This document shows, piece by piece, positions 24,793 to 34,120 of a stretch of DNA of 64,000 bases. A model generated the notes under the pieces. The model made no database searches and had not been told where the DNA came from. It was given only the letters and a program-made list of their open reading frames with translations. The DNA comes from Bradyrhizobium sp. WSM3983 (lineage in GTDB: Bacteria > Pseudomonadota > Alphaproteobacteria > Rhizobiales > Xanthobacteraceae), in the NCBI RefSeq assembly GCF_000473045.1, contig NZ_AXAY01000010.1, positions 124,001-188,000 on the forward strand. The letters run 5' to 3'. Each line of letters begins with the position of its first letter. The stretch's first letter is position 1. Both the position numbers and the translations under genes were made by a program.

Positions 24793-25704
24793 ATGCGTCG
24801 TATTGCCTTGATGGCCTTGGCCATTGGACTGTTCCTGCCTTTCCTGGCGTCGGCACCGGCCAACGCCCAGGCGACCCGAACCTGGGTGTCCGGCGTCGGT
24901 GACGATGCCAATCCCTGTAGCCGCACGGCGCCCTGCAAGACCTTCGCGGGCGCGATCTCGAAAACCGCCGCGGCGGGCGAAATCAACTGCCTGGATCCAG
25001 GTGGGTTCGGTGCGGTCACCGTCACCAAATCGCTGACGATCTCGTGCGAGTCGGGGACCGCCGGCGTTCTGGTCTCAGGCACCAACGGCATCGTCTTCGC
25101 TGGCGCTTCAACTGACTACCTCTACCTGAAGGGGCTCGATATCGAAGGTCTGTGATCCGGCATCAACGGCATCTTGTTCAATTCGGGTGGCTTCCTCCAT
25201 GTCGAGGATTGCGTGATCCGACGCTTCACTGGGGCGGGAATCCTGATTCAGGCGACCACGAGCGTGGGCTTTTCAGTGAACCGCACGACCATGTTCAGCA
25301 ATGGCACGGGCTCCACCGGTGCGGGAATTCGCGTGGTCCCGGGTTCGGGCGGCTCTGCCACGGGCACGATCAACAAGGCCGTAGCCGATCGCAACGTGTT
25401 CGGTATTGCTGCAGACGGAAGCAACGGCAATGTCAACGTTGCGATCGAGGACAGCGTAGCTAGCAACAACACGCTTTCCGGTATCGTAGCGACAGCTGGT
25501 GCCGGAACGACCAACGTCGTGATCATGCGGACGCAGGCCAACAACAACGCCACGGGCGTTAACAACTCCGGCGGCAGGACTACGGTCCGGGTCGGTCAAT
25601 CGGCGATCAGCGGCAATACGACGGGCGTCTCTGGCACCGTTACGTCCTACTCCCTCAATGGTAATGGAAGCGACGGCACGATGACGGCAATCCCGCTGAA
25701 ATAG
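24793..25704 (+). pseudogene. Secreted right-handed beta-helix protein, split by an in-frame TGA
   Basis: From ATG 24793 (AGGAG at 24781-24785) there is a clear Sec signal peptide, RRIALMALAIGLFLPFLASA then PANAQA, followed by VSGVGDDANPCSRTAPCKTF, the usual N-terminus of Bradyrhizobium beta-helix proteins. Codon 121 is TGA (25153-25155) in DIEGL-stop-SGINGILFNSGG. The same frame continues uninterrupted for 182 codons of parallel beta-helix repeats (GAGILIQATTSVGF, NVFGIAADGSNGN, NNTLSGIVATAGAG) to a stop at 25704. A single G-to-T change of GGA to TGA explains it. The export route would be Sec and perhaps the T2SS encoded nearby. Confidence 0.8.
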
Positions 25705-25773
25705 GCGATACCTCCACACCGACGAGAGCTCCGAGTGACGCGTCATCCGGAGCTCTTTCGTATCTGAGGCCGG

Positions 25774-26475
25774 TCAGGGCGACAGGGACGCCGATCGCTC
25801 GAGATAGCGGGCGGCGTCGGCGCCGGTGTTGAACAGCAGGTCGAGCACCGACACGCCGTGCTCAAACGCGCCGTAAAGTTGATTGTACTCGGGATAGCCT
25901 TCGTAGCTCATCCACTCCGTCGTAATGTCGGCCAAGTCGAACAGCGATTCGTCGAAATAGGCTCGCGCCGAAGGGCCGCTCAGGTAACGATCGGCGCCTG
26001 CGGCTCGTGAGATCGCGAGAAGCCTCTCGGTCTTCACGCCTTCGACGGGATAGATCGTGTCCCGGACAATCCTAGTCTTCAGGCTGAGCAGTCCTGCGAG
26101 CTCGCGGGTGAACAGCTCGTTAATGTCGGTTAAACGCCTCTCCTTGTCGGCGCGCTCGTACCAAGCCTGCACGCGGGGTCCCAAGGCGTCAAAGAACGGT
26201 GCGTGACGGTACGCCAGTTCCAGTGCCCGCCAGTGCTTTTCCGCCCAGGGCTTTTCGATCTCGACCTCGTCGATCGGCTGGTCGAACCGTCCCTTGGTCA
26301 CGACGGGAATCGTCAACCATTCGACGCCGTTGGCGGTCTTGATCCGGTTGCGGTTGTGCCAGTGCCGCTTCACATATTGCATGCGATCGAAAATCACGTA
26401 CTCGTCGCATTGCCCGATAAGGTCGAAGAAGCCTTTCCAGGGAATGTAGCAGGATTGGATGATCGAAATTCGCAC
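25774..26475 (-). CDS. WbqC-family protein
   Basis: 234 residues starting VRISIIQSCYIPWKGFFDLI with the family's characteristic IxQxxYxPWxGFFDLI. The series continues FDRMQYVKRHWHNRNRIKT, WLTIPV and the C-terminal NQLYGAFEHGVSVLDLLFN. GTG 26475 is chosen because the conserved N-terminus begins here. WbqC proteins occur in O-antigen and capsule loci; their biochemical role is not well defined. It marks the right-hand end of the glycan island. Confidence 0.87.
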   Translation of the reverse strand: MRISIIQSCYIPWKGFFDLIGQCDEYVIFDRMQYVKRHWHNRNRIKTANGVEWLTIPVVTKGRFDQPIDEVEIEKPWAEKHWRALELAYRHAPFFDALGPRVQAWYERADKERRLTDINELFTRELAGLLSLKTRIVRDTIYPVEGVKTERLLAISRAAGADRYLSGPSARAYFDESLFDLADITTEWMSYEGYPEYNQLYGAFEHGVSVLDLLFNTGADAARYLERSASLSP

Positions 26476-26698
26476 AGCTATGACTTCTGGGGCAGTTGCA
26501 TCAGGACCGTGTTTACAGTGCCTGCGCGATGAATTCACTCCCCATTGTTGCGGAGCACGACGGCATCCCGATGTTTGCGCCCGAACTCGCCGGCGGTGTG
26601 GGCCCGCCTCGCTATGGATTTTCCCGCACGTGGCGACTACGGTGCGGGTCATTGGGGATGATGCGACAGTGGCCGATCGCGCGGAGCGGATCTTGTTG

Positions 26699-27208
26699 GT
26701 GCTTGGCGACTACAGAAAGCGGGGCACCGTGGTGGCACTGTTCGCCGCGCTGCTGCTGCTCGCGGGCGGACAGGCCCACGCGCAATCCCTCCGCCATGGC
26801 ATCTCCGCCTTCCAGCGGCAGGACTATGTGACGGCGTCCCGCGTCTTCATTCCGCTCGCCGAGCGCGGCAACGCGGCGGCGCAGTCCTATCTCGGCTTCC
26901 TGTTCGAGACCGGCCGCGGCGTGCCGAAGAACTACACCGAAGCTGCGATGTGGTACCGGCGGGCGGCGGAGCAGGGCGACAGCCGCGCGCAATATTCGCT
27001 GGGGCTGCTCTACGATCGCGGCCAGGGCGTGCCGCAGGACATCGTAGAAGCCTCCAAATGGCTGAACCTGTCGACCGCTGCGTCGCCGCCGCGGGTTCGG
27101 GAGTCCCGGGCTCGGATCCGCGACGCCGTCACCACCAAGATGACGCGCGGGGAGATCGCCCGGGCCCGCCTGCGGGCGCTGGAATGGGCGCCGAGCCGCG
27201 AGCACTGA
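26699..27208 (+). CDS. Secreted Sel1/TPR-repeat protein
   Basis: About 169 residues from GTG 26699. An N-terminal Sec signal (VVALFAALLLLAGGQAHA, then QS) is followed by two Sel1 repeats: AAQSYLGFLFETGRGVPKNY/TEAAMWYRRAAEQGD and RAQYSLGLLYDRGQGVPQDI/VEASKWL. Such alpha-alpha solenoids mediate protein contacts in the periplasm. The start is uncertain: longer in-frame starts exist, but only this one places the signal at the N-terminus. It lies between the glycan island and the T2SS locus with no evident operon partner. Confidence 0.7.
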   Translation: MLGDYRKRGTVVALFAALLLLAGGQAHAQSLRHGISAFQRQDYVTASRVFIPLAERGNAAAQSYLGFLFETGRGVPKNYTEAAMWYRRAAEQGDSRAQYSLGLLYDRGQGVPQDIVEASKWLNLSTAASPPRVRESRARIRDAVTTKMTRGEIARARLRALEWAPSREH

Positions 27209-27341
27209 CGCCGGGCAGACGGGTTCCACGACCCCTCCGACAAAAAAGTCGAAAACAACCCCATGCACAGTAGACGATGGCAGCCGGCGGGATGCTTCAC
27301 GCCTGCGCTGCAATGAGGATTCACCCTGAGCGCGTCGGGCC

Positions 27342-27941
27342 TTAGCCGGGCCAGCCGCCGAGCCAGTTCAGATACCAGGTCTCGGCCAGCCAGCCGATCC
27401 AGATCGACGGCGCCAGGAACAGCCCGAACGGCAGGAAGGCAGTTCCGCGCAGCGGCCTCCTGCGCAATACAGCATTGGCGACATAGGCGCCGATCGCGAG
27501 CAGCGCCGCGAACTCGATCACCGCGGCCACCGTCGCAAGATCGAGCCAGGCCCCGCTGACGCCGGCGAGCTTGACGTCGCCGAGTCCCAGCCCGTCGCGG
27601 CCGTTCCAGTACCGGTAGGCCAGCATCAGGAGCAGCAGCGGAAGCGCCACAGCCACGGCGCGCGCGATGGGCCAGAGCAGCGCCTGGGCGCCCACATCGG
27701 GCACGAAGGCGGCGGCGCGGAGCAGGGCGAGCGCGAAGGCGGCCCCGGTCAGTTCGTTCGGGATCAGATAATGACGGGCATCGTTCGCCGCGATAGCGAG
27801 CATGAGAGCGGCCAGGAACGCGCCATAGAGGCCTTCCGCGACGGGGGCCGTGACGAGGCTTGCGAACACGGCGACGAGCAGCGCGAGGCTGAGGACCAGC
27901 GGGGCGCATATCCCGTCATGCGCATCATCGTCTCTGGTCAC
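27342..27941 (-). CDS. gspO: Single-domain prepilin peptidase (GspO-type, A24 family)
   Basis: 199 residues with about six membrane helices. The two catalytic aspartates are in ANDARHYLIPN (near residue 53) and GLGDVKL. The N-terminal methyltransferase domain and its zinc cysteines, found in classic PilD/GspO, are absent, as in CpaA/TadV-type short peptidases. It cleaves prepilin leaders after glycine on the cytoplasmic side. Starts at GTG 27941, four bases after the gspD stop, so it is co-transcribed with the secretin; its substrates should be GspG-K across the divergent promoter. Confidence 0.85.
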   Translation of the reverse strand: MTRDDDAHDGICAPLVLSLALLVAVFASLVTAPVAEGLYGAFLAALMLAIAANDARHYLIPNELTGAAFALALLRAAAFVPDVGAQALLWPIARAVAVALPLLLLMLAYRYWNGRDGLGLGDVKLAGVSGAWLDLATVAAVIEFAALLAIGAYVANAVLRRRPLRGTAFLPFGLFLAPSIWIGWLAETWYLNWLGGWPG

Positions 27942-27945
27942 GCCG

Positions 27946-30333
27946 TCAGCGCGCGGCCTTGGGTGGGCTGACGGTGACCACGGGATTGCTGGTCCCGACC
28001 AGGCGGCTGTTCATCTTGCTGCGCATCTCTTCGGCGATGACATGCGCATCGACGCCGTCCTTGATGACGGTCGGGCGGATGAACAGGATCAGCTCGGTGC
28101 GTGCGCGCGCATTGGTCTGGTGCGAAAAGGCATCGCCCACGCCGGGAATTGAATCGAGGACGGGAATGCCCTGGCGCTGGTTGTTCTCGGTCTCGCTGAT
28201 CAGGCCGGCGAGCAGCACGGTCTGCCCGCTCGTCACCGCGATCGAGCTCTTGACCCGGCGCTGCGAGATCGTCGGCGTCAGCGAGTTTGCGCTGCCGGCG
28301 GCCACGCTCGAGATCTCCTGCTCGATGTCGAGCACGACGTTGCCGTTGGCGTTGGCGCGCGGCAGCACGCGCAGGATGATGCCGGTGTTCTTGTAGTCGA
28401 TGGTGTTGACCACGGTGTTGTTGGCGGTCAGCACTGTCGCGGTGCCGGTCGAAAACGGCACCTGATCGCCGACCTGCAACGTCGCCGGCTGGTTGTCGAG
28501 CACCACCAGCGACGGGTTCGACAACACCTTGACATTGGTGACGCCGTGCAGCGCGTCGAGAATGACACGCGGCGAGTTCTCCGAGCCGATCAGGAAGTTG
28601 AAGCCCGGCAAGACACGTCCGAGCAGCGCGCCGGACGCGGCGTTGACGGCGTTGGACGCCGCTTCGACAGCACCGCTGCCGACGCTCGCGGCATTGCTGA
28701 CGCCGGAGATGGTATTGGAGATCGAGCCCTTCTGGCTCGCCAGGAAGAACTGCACGCCGTAATTCAACTGGTCGTTCAGTGTCACCTCGGCGATGGTCGC
28801 CTCGATCGCGATCTGGCGCTGCGGCCGGTCGATCTGCCGGATCGTCTGTTCGACGACGCGCTGCGCGTCCTGGTTGGCATAGACGAGAACGGCATTGTTG
28901 GTGACGTCGGCGGTGATGCGCACGTTCTGGAGGATGCCGTTAATGCCGGACTTCGAGCCGCTGCCATTGCCCGACAATCCACCGATGCTGTTGTCCTGCG
29001 CAGGTGTTGCGGAAGCGGCAGGCGCGGGGCGGGCGCCGAATGATGATCCTGGAGCTCCGGTGACCGGGGTCGCTGCGCCGGACGCAGCTGTCGGCAGCGC
29101 GCTCAGTGAGGCGACAGGATTAGTTGAGGTCGACGTCGAAATCCCCGCGCCGGGCGCGACCTGGCTCGACGCGCTGTCGAGCGTCGTGTTGCTCGTCGCA
29201 TTCTGGTTGAACAGCATCTCGTTCAGCATCGACACGACCACCTTGGAATTGCCGTAGCGCAACGGATAGGATTTCAGGTTTACGCCATCAGTATCGGAAC
29301 GGTCGAGCCGCGCAATCCAGGTCTGCGCGCGCTTCAGATATTCCGGCTTCTGGCTCACCACGAGGATCGAGTTGAGCCGCGCGATCGGCTGGAGCTTGAT
29401 GACGTTCTGGCCCATGCCGCCTTCGCCGGAATCCATGATCTTCTCGATCTCGGCGATGACAGGCTCGGGCGAGGAATTGCGCACCGGGAAGATTCCGACC
29501 GATTGTCCACGCATCCAGTCGGCGTCGAATGACAGAATTGTGTCGACCGCGGTCGCCCGGTCCGTTCCGCTGCCACTGACGATCAGCGTGTTGCGGGAAT
29601 TGTCGGGCCGCATGGTCGAGGCCTTCACGCCGAAGGCATCGAGCAGCTTGAAGATGTTTTGCGCCGACGTGTAGCGCAGCGGCACGACGGTGACGCCTTG
29701 GCCTGCTTCGGTGCTCGCCGAGCGGTCGATGCCGCCGGGGCCGGCTTCCGGCGCCGGCAGCAGGCGATAGCCGGTGCGATCGCGCACCAGCGCCACTCCG
29801 GACATGCGCAGCGCATTCTCCAACACATAGATCGCGTCCGCCTTGGGAACCGGACGCACCGAGGCAAGCGTCACGGTTCCCTGCACGCGGGGATCGATCG
29901 TGTAGCCGACATTGAGGACGTCGCCGAGGATGACCTTGGCCACGGTCGCCACCGGCGCATTCTCGAAATTGAGGTCGTAGCCGCTGCCACCGCCATCGTC
30001 GCGCTCGGCCAGCGCGCCGCCTTGCGGTGCACCATCGCTCAGATAGATTGCGGGTTTCGACGATCTCGGCTGGCCGATGCCGGTTGCCCCTGCATCCGCA
30101 GGCTGCCGGGGCTGGAGGTCGAGGCCGCGGATCTTGTCGACAAGATCCTGGGCGCGCGGGTCTTTGGGATCCGCTTCGACCGACTGGTCGGCGGTGACGA
30201 TGCAGGCTGTGAGCAGGAAGGCCGACGACAACAGGACGAGCATTCCAGTCAACGCAGAGCGTCGGCGCAAAAGCGGCTGGACCACTTCAAACAAGATACG
30301 CCTGCCAACGCTGGAAGTGACTGGAAACAGCAT
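27946..30333 (-). CDS. gspD: Type II secretion outer-membrane secretin with lipobox
   Basis: About 795 residues. The leader ends in a lipoprotein box (SSAFLLTAC, C44), predicting a lipid-anchored secretin as in HxcQ/XpsD-like systems. Then come N0 (NFENAPVATVAKVILGDVLN), N1-N3 domains and a Ser/Ala/Gly-rich insert (about 395-480). The secretin core has VLSNPSLVVLDNQPATLQVG, VPFSTG and the end PVLDSIPGVGDAFS / ELILFIRPTVI. Start ATG 30333 has AAGGGGGA just upstream; a TTG nine codons earlier is less likely. It forms the outer-membrane pore for folded proteins and is followed by gspO. Confidence 0.92.
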   Translation of the reverse strand: MLFPVTSSVGRRILFEVVQPLLRRRSALTGMLVLLSSAFLLTACIVTADQSVEADPKDPRAQDLVDKIRGLDLQPRQPADAGATGIGQPRSSKPAIYLSDGAPQGGALAERDDGGGSGYDLNFENAPVATVAKVILGDVLNVGYTIDPRVQGTVTLASVRPVPKADAIYVLENALRMSGVALVRDRTGYRLLPAPEAGPGGIDRSASTEAGQGVTVVPLRYTSAQNIFKLLDAFGVKASTMRPDNSRNTLIVSGSGTDRATAVDTILSFDADWMRGQSVGIFPVRNSSPEPVIAEIEKIMDSGEGGMGQNVIKLQPIARLNSILVVSQKPEYLKRAQTWIARLDRSDTDGVNLKSYPLRYGNSKVVVSMLNEMLFNQNATSNTTLDSASSQVAPGAGISTSTSTNPVASLSALPTAASGAATPVTGAPGSSFGARPAPAASATPAQDNSIGGLSGNGSGSKSGINGILQNVRITADVTNNAVLVYANQDAQRVVEQTIRQIDRPQRQIAIEATIAEVTLNDQLNYGVQFFLASQKGSISNTISGVSNAASVGSGAVEAASNAVNAASGALLGRVLPGFNFLIGSENSPRVILDALHGVTNVKVLSNPSLVVLDNQPATLQVGDQVPFSTGTATVLTANNTVVNTIDYKNTGIILRVLPRANANGNVVLDIEQEISSVAAGSANSLTPTISQRRVKSSIAVTSGQTVLLAGLISETENNQRQGIPVLDSIPGVGDAFSHQTNARARTELILFIRPTVIKDGVDAHVIAEEMRSKMNSRLVGTSNPVVTVSPPKAAR

Positions 30334-30460
30334 CCGATCCCCCTTGGTTCGGACGCGCAATAATTTGCGCCACGATTATGTTTTTGCTAGTAAATAAGTC
30401 AAGGGTTAAAGGACTTCCGTTGGCCGCGGGGGCTGTTGCTTTCAAGTAACAAGGCAAGCT

Positions 30461-32155
30461 GTGAGTGCGATGCGAGACCTTTCCGCAGAGAGCTTCCGGC
30501 AGCATCTCCTCGAGAAATATTCATCGCCGCCGCGGGCGCGCGCTCGAGTGGAAAATTCCACCAATCCGGCGCTGACGCGCCCCTTGCTCGAATTATGGGA
30601 AGCGACCGACCTGTCGGCGGCCGAATTCGCCGACGAGGTATCAGACTATTTCGGCCTGGCGCGGCTCGGCCTGCCGCAACTGCTGACGACGACACCCTGC
30701 CTCGACGGGTTTTCCCGCCGCTTCCTGCGTGAGTCCACCATCTTTCCGTTCCGTGCGCCGAACGGCGGTTTTCGGCTGGCGATCGCCGATCCCTCTGATA
30801 CCGCGGCGGTGCGCGCCGCCGAGATCGTGTTCGGTGAGACGGTCGAGGTCGTCGTCGCATCGTTCGAGGACATCACCACGGTGCTCGATCAGCGCACCGA
30901 GGCGGGCGAGACGAGGGCGGACGACGTGCGCAGCGTTGGGCAACAGTCCGACGACGACATCGAGAGCCTGCGCGATCTCGCCAGCGGCGCGCCTGTCGTG
31001 CGCGCGCTCAACGATCTGCTGGAGCGCGCGGTCGATCTGCGCGCCAGCGACATTCACGTCGAGCCGTTCCGCTCCGGGCTCACGGTGCGCATGCGCGTCG
31101 ACGGCCTGTTGCGCGCGCTGCCATCGCCGCATGGCATTCCGCCGCAAGCGCTGATCTCGCGCATCAAGATTCTCGCAAGCCTCAACATCGCCGAGCGCCG
31201 CCTGCCGCAGGACGGCGCAGCGCGCGTCCGCGTCGGCCGCAACGAGCTCGATGTTCGTGTCGCGACCATGCCGACGCAGCATGGCGAGAGTGCCGTGATC
31301 CGCCTGTTGCCGCGCGACCGCGGTCTGCTCGAGATGAGCAAGCTCGGCCTGCGGACCCGCGACGAGAGTGCGATGACGCGCCTGCTCGCGATGCCGCATG
31401 GCATGATCGTGATCACCGGGCCGACAGGCAGCGGCAAGACCACCACGCTTGCGACCATGCTGTCGATCCTCAACGAGCCGACGCGCAAGATCCTCACCAT
31501 CGAGGATCCGGTCGAGTACGAGATCCCCGGCATCAACCAGTCCCAGGTCAAGCCGTCGATCGGCCTGACCTTTGCCTCCGCCATGCGGGCCTTCGTGCGT
31601 CAGGACCCCGACGTGATCATGGTCGGCGAGGTCCGCGACGCCGAGACCGCGCATATCGCGATCCACGCCGCGCTCACCGGCCATCTCGTGCTGACGACGC
31701 TGCACACCGAGACCGCGGCTGCGGCCGTGCCGCGCCTGATTGATCTCGGCATCGAGGGTTTCCTGCTCAAGTCGACGCTGCGCGCGGTGGTGGCGCAGCG
31801 CCTCGTCCGCATGCTATGCGACCGCTGCAAGGTGCCGCACGCGCTGACCGAGGCCGACCTCGCCAAGGACCCGCGCTTTGCCGTGATCGGCTTCAAGTGC
31901 GGCGAGGTCGTGCACGAGGCCGGCGGCTGCGAACGCTGCGGCGGCACCGGCTATCGCGGTCGCAACGGCGTGTTCGAGATCCTCGAAATGTCCGACGAGG
32001 TCCGTACGCTGATCGGGCCGCAGACCGACTCCCACTCCATCGACGCCGCTGCGATGCGGGGCGGAATGACGACGATGCTCGAAGATGCCGTCGCCAAATG
32101 CCGGGCCGGGTTGACGACGGTGCCCGAAGTCTTCCGCGTCACGACGGTGCGCTAG
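30461..32155 (+). CDS. gspE: Type II secretion ATPase
   Basis: 564 residues. There is an N-terminal GspE domain; Walker A GPTGSGKTTTL near residue 320; Asp box LTIEDPVEYEIPG; Walker B QDPDVIMVGEVRD; His box HLVLTTLHTETA; and the four-cysteine zinc motif (CDRC, then CERC). It powers pseudopilus assembly from the cytoplasmic face with GspL and GspF. GTG 30461 has AAGG upstream; ATG 30470 is an alternative. It starts the long rightward operon, divergent from gspD. Confidence 0.93.
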   Translation: MSAMRDLSAESFRQHLLEKYSSPPRARARVENSTNPALTRPLLELWEATDLSAAEFADEVSDYFGLARLGLPQLLTTTPCLDGFSRRFLRESTIFPFRAPNGGFRLAIADPSDTAAVRAAEIVFGETVEVVVASFEDITTVLDQRTEAGETRADDVRSVGQQSDDDIESLRDLASGAPVVRALNDLLERAVDLRASDIHVEPFRSGLTVRMRVDGLLRALPSPHGIPPQALISRIKILASLNIAERRLPQDGAARVRVGRNELDVRVATMPTQHGESAVIRLLPRDRGLLEMSKLGLRTRDESAMTRLLAMPHGMIVITGPTGSGKTTTLATMLSILNEPTRKILTIEDPVEYEIPGINQSQVKPSIGLTFASAMRAFVRQDPDVIMVGEVRDAETAHIAIHAALTGHLVLTTLHTETAAAAVPRLIDLGIEGFLLKSTLRAVVAQRLVRMLCDRCKVPHALTEADLAKDPRFAVIGFKCGEVVHEAGGCERCGGTGYRGRNGVFEILEMSDEVRTLIGPQTDSHSIDAAAMRGGMTTMLEDAVAKCRAGLTTVPEVFRVTTVR

Positions 32156-32201
32156 AGCATGATGAGATCAGGTTCATATGTTGCAACGAGGGAGGTGCGC
32201 T

Positions 32202-32372
32202 CCCTCCCCCGCTCGCGGGGGAGGGTTGGGGAGAGGGTGTCTCCGCAATCGAGAACCCCCAAGAGGAGAAAACCCTCACCCGCGCCTTCGGCAAAGCCGA
32301 GGCCTTGCCTCGGCGTGCTTCAAGAGAACGGCCGCCAAAGGCGGCCGCTGCCTCTCCCGCAAGCGGGAGAGG
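32202..32372. repeat. Cluster of GC-rich hairpins between gspE and gspF
   Basis: Perfect stems include CCCTCCCCCGC/GCGGGGGAGGG (32202-32225), CGGCCGCC/GGCGGCCG (32329-32347) and CCTCTCCCGC/GCGGGAGAGG (32351-32372). Another, CTTCGGC...GCCGAGG, lies near 32286. A partial copy of the AGCATGATG palindrome follows the gspE stop. These are typical multi-copy intergenic elements of this genus, here splitting an otherwise tightly packed operon (272-base gap). Confidence 0.7.
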
Positions 32373-32427
32373 TGCACCGAGCGCGCGGACAATCCATTCG
32401 ACCCAAGTTCATCCGGCTTTAGGAACC

Positions 32428-33639
32428 ATGCCGAACTATCGCTACCGCGCCCTCAATACCAACGGCGAACTGGTCTCCGGGGCCATCGCCGCGCCGGCGC
32501 CGGGCGACGTGGCGCAGCGGATCGAGCGGCTCGGCCTGGTGCTGGTCGACAACGTCACGCCGGAGGAGGGCGGTGCGGCGGGTGGCGCGCTCAGCCTGTT
32601 CAACAGGCCGAAGGCCGAGGACGTGACCATCTTCACCCGCGATCTCGCGCTGCTGCTCCGCGCCGGCGCCCGCATCAATGACGGGCTGGAGCTGCTCGCC
32701 GCCGATCCGGATTTCGGACGGCTGCGGTCCGTCGTCGCCGACATCCGCGCGCGCGTCGTTTCCGGCGAGAGCTTTGGCGAGGCGCTGGGGCGGCATGAGG
32801 GGCTGTTTCCGCCGATGTACATCGCGCTGGTGCGGGTCGGTGAGGCGTCGGGATCGCTGGACCAGGTGCTGGAGGTGCTGGCCGGCGAACGCGCGCGCGG
32901 CGAGGCGCTGAAGCGGCGCCTGACCGATGCGATCCGCTATCCCGTCTTCGTGCTCGGCGCGGCCGGATGCGTGCTGCTGTTCTTCCTGACATTCGTGCTG
33001 CCGCAATTTGCCAGCGTCTTGCAGGATTTCGGCGCCAAGGTCGATCCGATCGTCGGCGTGTTCCTCAACATCTCCACGTTCTTGCGCGGCAATTCAGAGG
33101 CGGTGCTGGCCGGCCTTGCGGCGTTCGTCGCGGCCGCCTGGCTATTGTTGCGCCAGGAACGCATTCGTCGCGGCATCACCAATGCATTCACGCGGCTGCC
33201 GGCGATCCGTAACGTGATGGGCGCATATCGCACGGCGCTGTTCTGCCGCAATCTCGGCCTGCTGCTCGGCAGCGGTGTCAACCTTACGACGACGCTGCGC
33301 ATCCTCGTCGACATGATGGCGACGACAGGATCGTCCGCGGTCTGGAGCGATGCTGCCGACCGTGTCCGCCATGGCTCGAAACTCTCCGATGCGCTCGCCG
33401 AGACAGAGGCGTTGCCGCCCATGGCGGTGCGCATGCTGAGATTGGGCGATGAGACCGGGCAACTGCCGATGCTGTCCGGCCGCGTCGCCGAATTCTACGA
33501 GGCCAAGCTGCAACGCACGCTCGACCGCGCGGTCGGCATTGCCGGACCTGCGGCGATCATCGCGATCTCGCTCGTCGTCGGCGGCCTGATCACATCGGTG
33601 ATGACAGCGCTGATGTCGGTGAGCCAGATTGTTGGTTAG
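32428..33639 (+). CDS. gspF: Type II secretion inner-membrane platform protein
   Basis: 403 residues. MPNYRYRALNTNGELVSGAI is the standard N-terminus. Two homologous T2SSF cytoplasmic domains (FTRDLALLLRAGARINDGLE; FCRNLGLLLGSGVNLTTTLR) are each followed by membrane helices (VFVLGAAGCVLLFFLTFVLP; GPAAIIAISLVVGGLITSVM). ATG 32428 has AGGA upstream. It transmits ATPase motion to the growing pseudopilus. Confidence 0.92.
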   Translation: MPNYRYRALNTNGELVSGAIAAPAPGDVAQRIERLGLVLVDNVTPEEGGAAGGALSLFNRPKAEDVTIFTRDLALLLRAGARINDGLELLAADPDFGRLRSVVADIRARVVSGESFGEALGRHEGLFPPMYIALVRVGEASGSLDQVLEVLAGERARGEALKRRLTDAIRYPVFVLGAAGCVLLFFLTFVLPQFASVLQDFGAKVDPIVGVFLNISTFLRGNSEAVLAGLAAFVAAAWLLLRQERIRRGITNAFTRLPAIRNVMGAYRTALFCRNLGLLLGSGVNLTTTLRILVDMMATTGSSAVWSDAADRVRHGSKLSDALAETEALPPMAVRMLRLGDETGQLPMLSGRVAEFYEAKLQRTLDRAVGIAGPAAIIAISLVVGGLITSVMTALMSVSQIVG

Positions 33640-33664
33640 GCGGATGTAATGGGAGGGGGATGAA

Positions 33665-34120
33665 GTGACCAGATATCCATCGTCAAGGCGACGCCTGCGG
33701 CGCGCCCCCTGCGGAGAGGCCGGCTTCACCCTGGTCGAAATGCTCGTCGTCATCACCATCATCGGCATGATCATGGCGTTGGTCGGCCCGCGGGTGCTGA
33801 ACTATCTCAGCGAGTCCAAGGCCAAGGCGGCGAAAATCCAGATCGAGAGCTTCTCCAGCGCGCTCGATCTCTACTATCTCGATCTCGGCCGCTATCCGAC
33901 GTCGAATGAGGGCCTCACCGGGCTGACGCGCAGCAGCAACCAGGCCGGCTGGAACGGGCCATACTTGCGCGGCGGCGTGGTGCCCAACGATCCCTGGGGG
34001 CACGTCTATGTCTATCGTTCGCCGGGCGCGAGCGCTCCCTACGAGATCATCTCGCTCGGATCAGACGGTCAGGAAGGCGGCAGTGGAACGGCAGCCGACA
34101 TTGTCAGCGGCGCGCGCTAA
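33665..34120 (+). CDS. gspG: Major pseudopilin
   Basis: 151 residues with leader ending GEAG and mature start FTLVEMLVVITIIGMI (cleavage after G20, Glu at +5). The GspG signature follows: LYYLDLGRYPTSNEGLTGLT, WNGPYLRG, VPNDPWGHVYVYRSPG and a C-terminal LGSDGQEGG calcium-site loop. GTG 33665 with GGGAGGGGGA upstream. It is the main subunit of the periplasmic pseudopilus. Confidence 0.93.
   Translation: MTRYPSSRRRLRRAPCGEAGFTLVEMLVVITIIGMIMALVGPRVLNYLSESKAKAAKIQIESFSSALDLYYLDLGRYPTSNEGLTGLTRSSNQAGWNGPYLRGGVVPNDPWGHVYVYRSPGASAPYEIISLGSDGQEGGSGTAADIVSGAR

Noticed and set aside
25153..25155. In-frame TGA as a selenocysteine codon
   Set aside because: No SECIS-like hairpin directly after it, no selenoprotein family match, and the expected residue is a glycine in a structural repeat.
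31820..31960. Cysteine cluster in GspE as a separate zinc protein
   Set aside because: The CxxC...CxxC motif lies in frame within GspE and is a normal part of this ATPase family.
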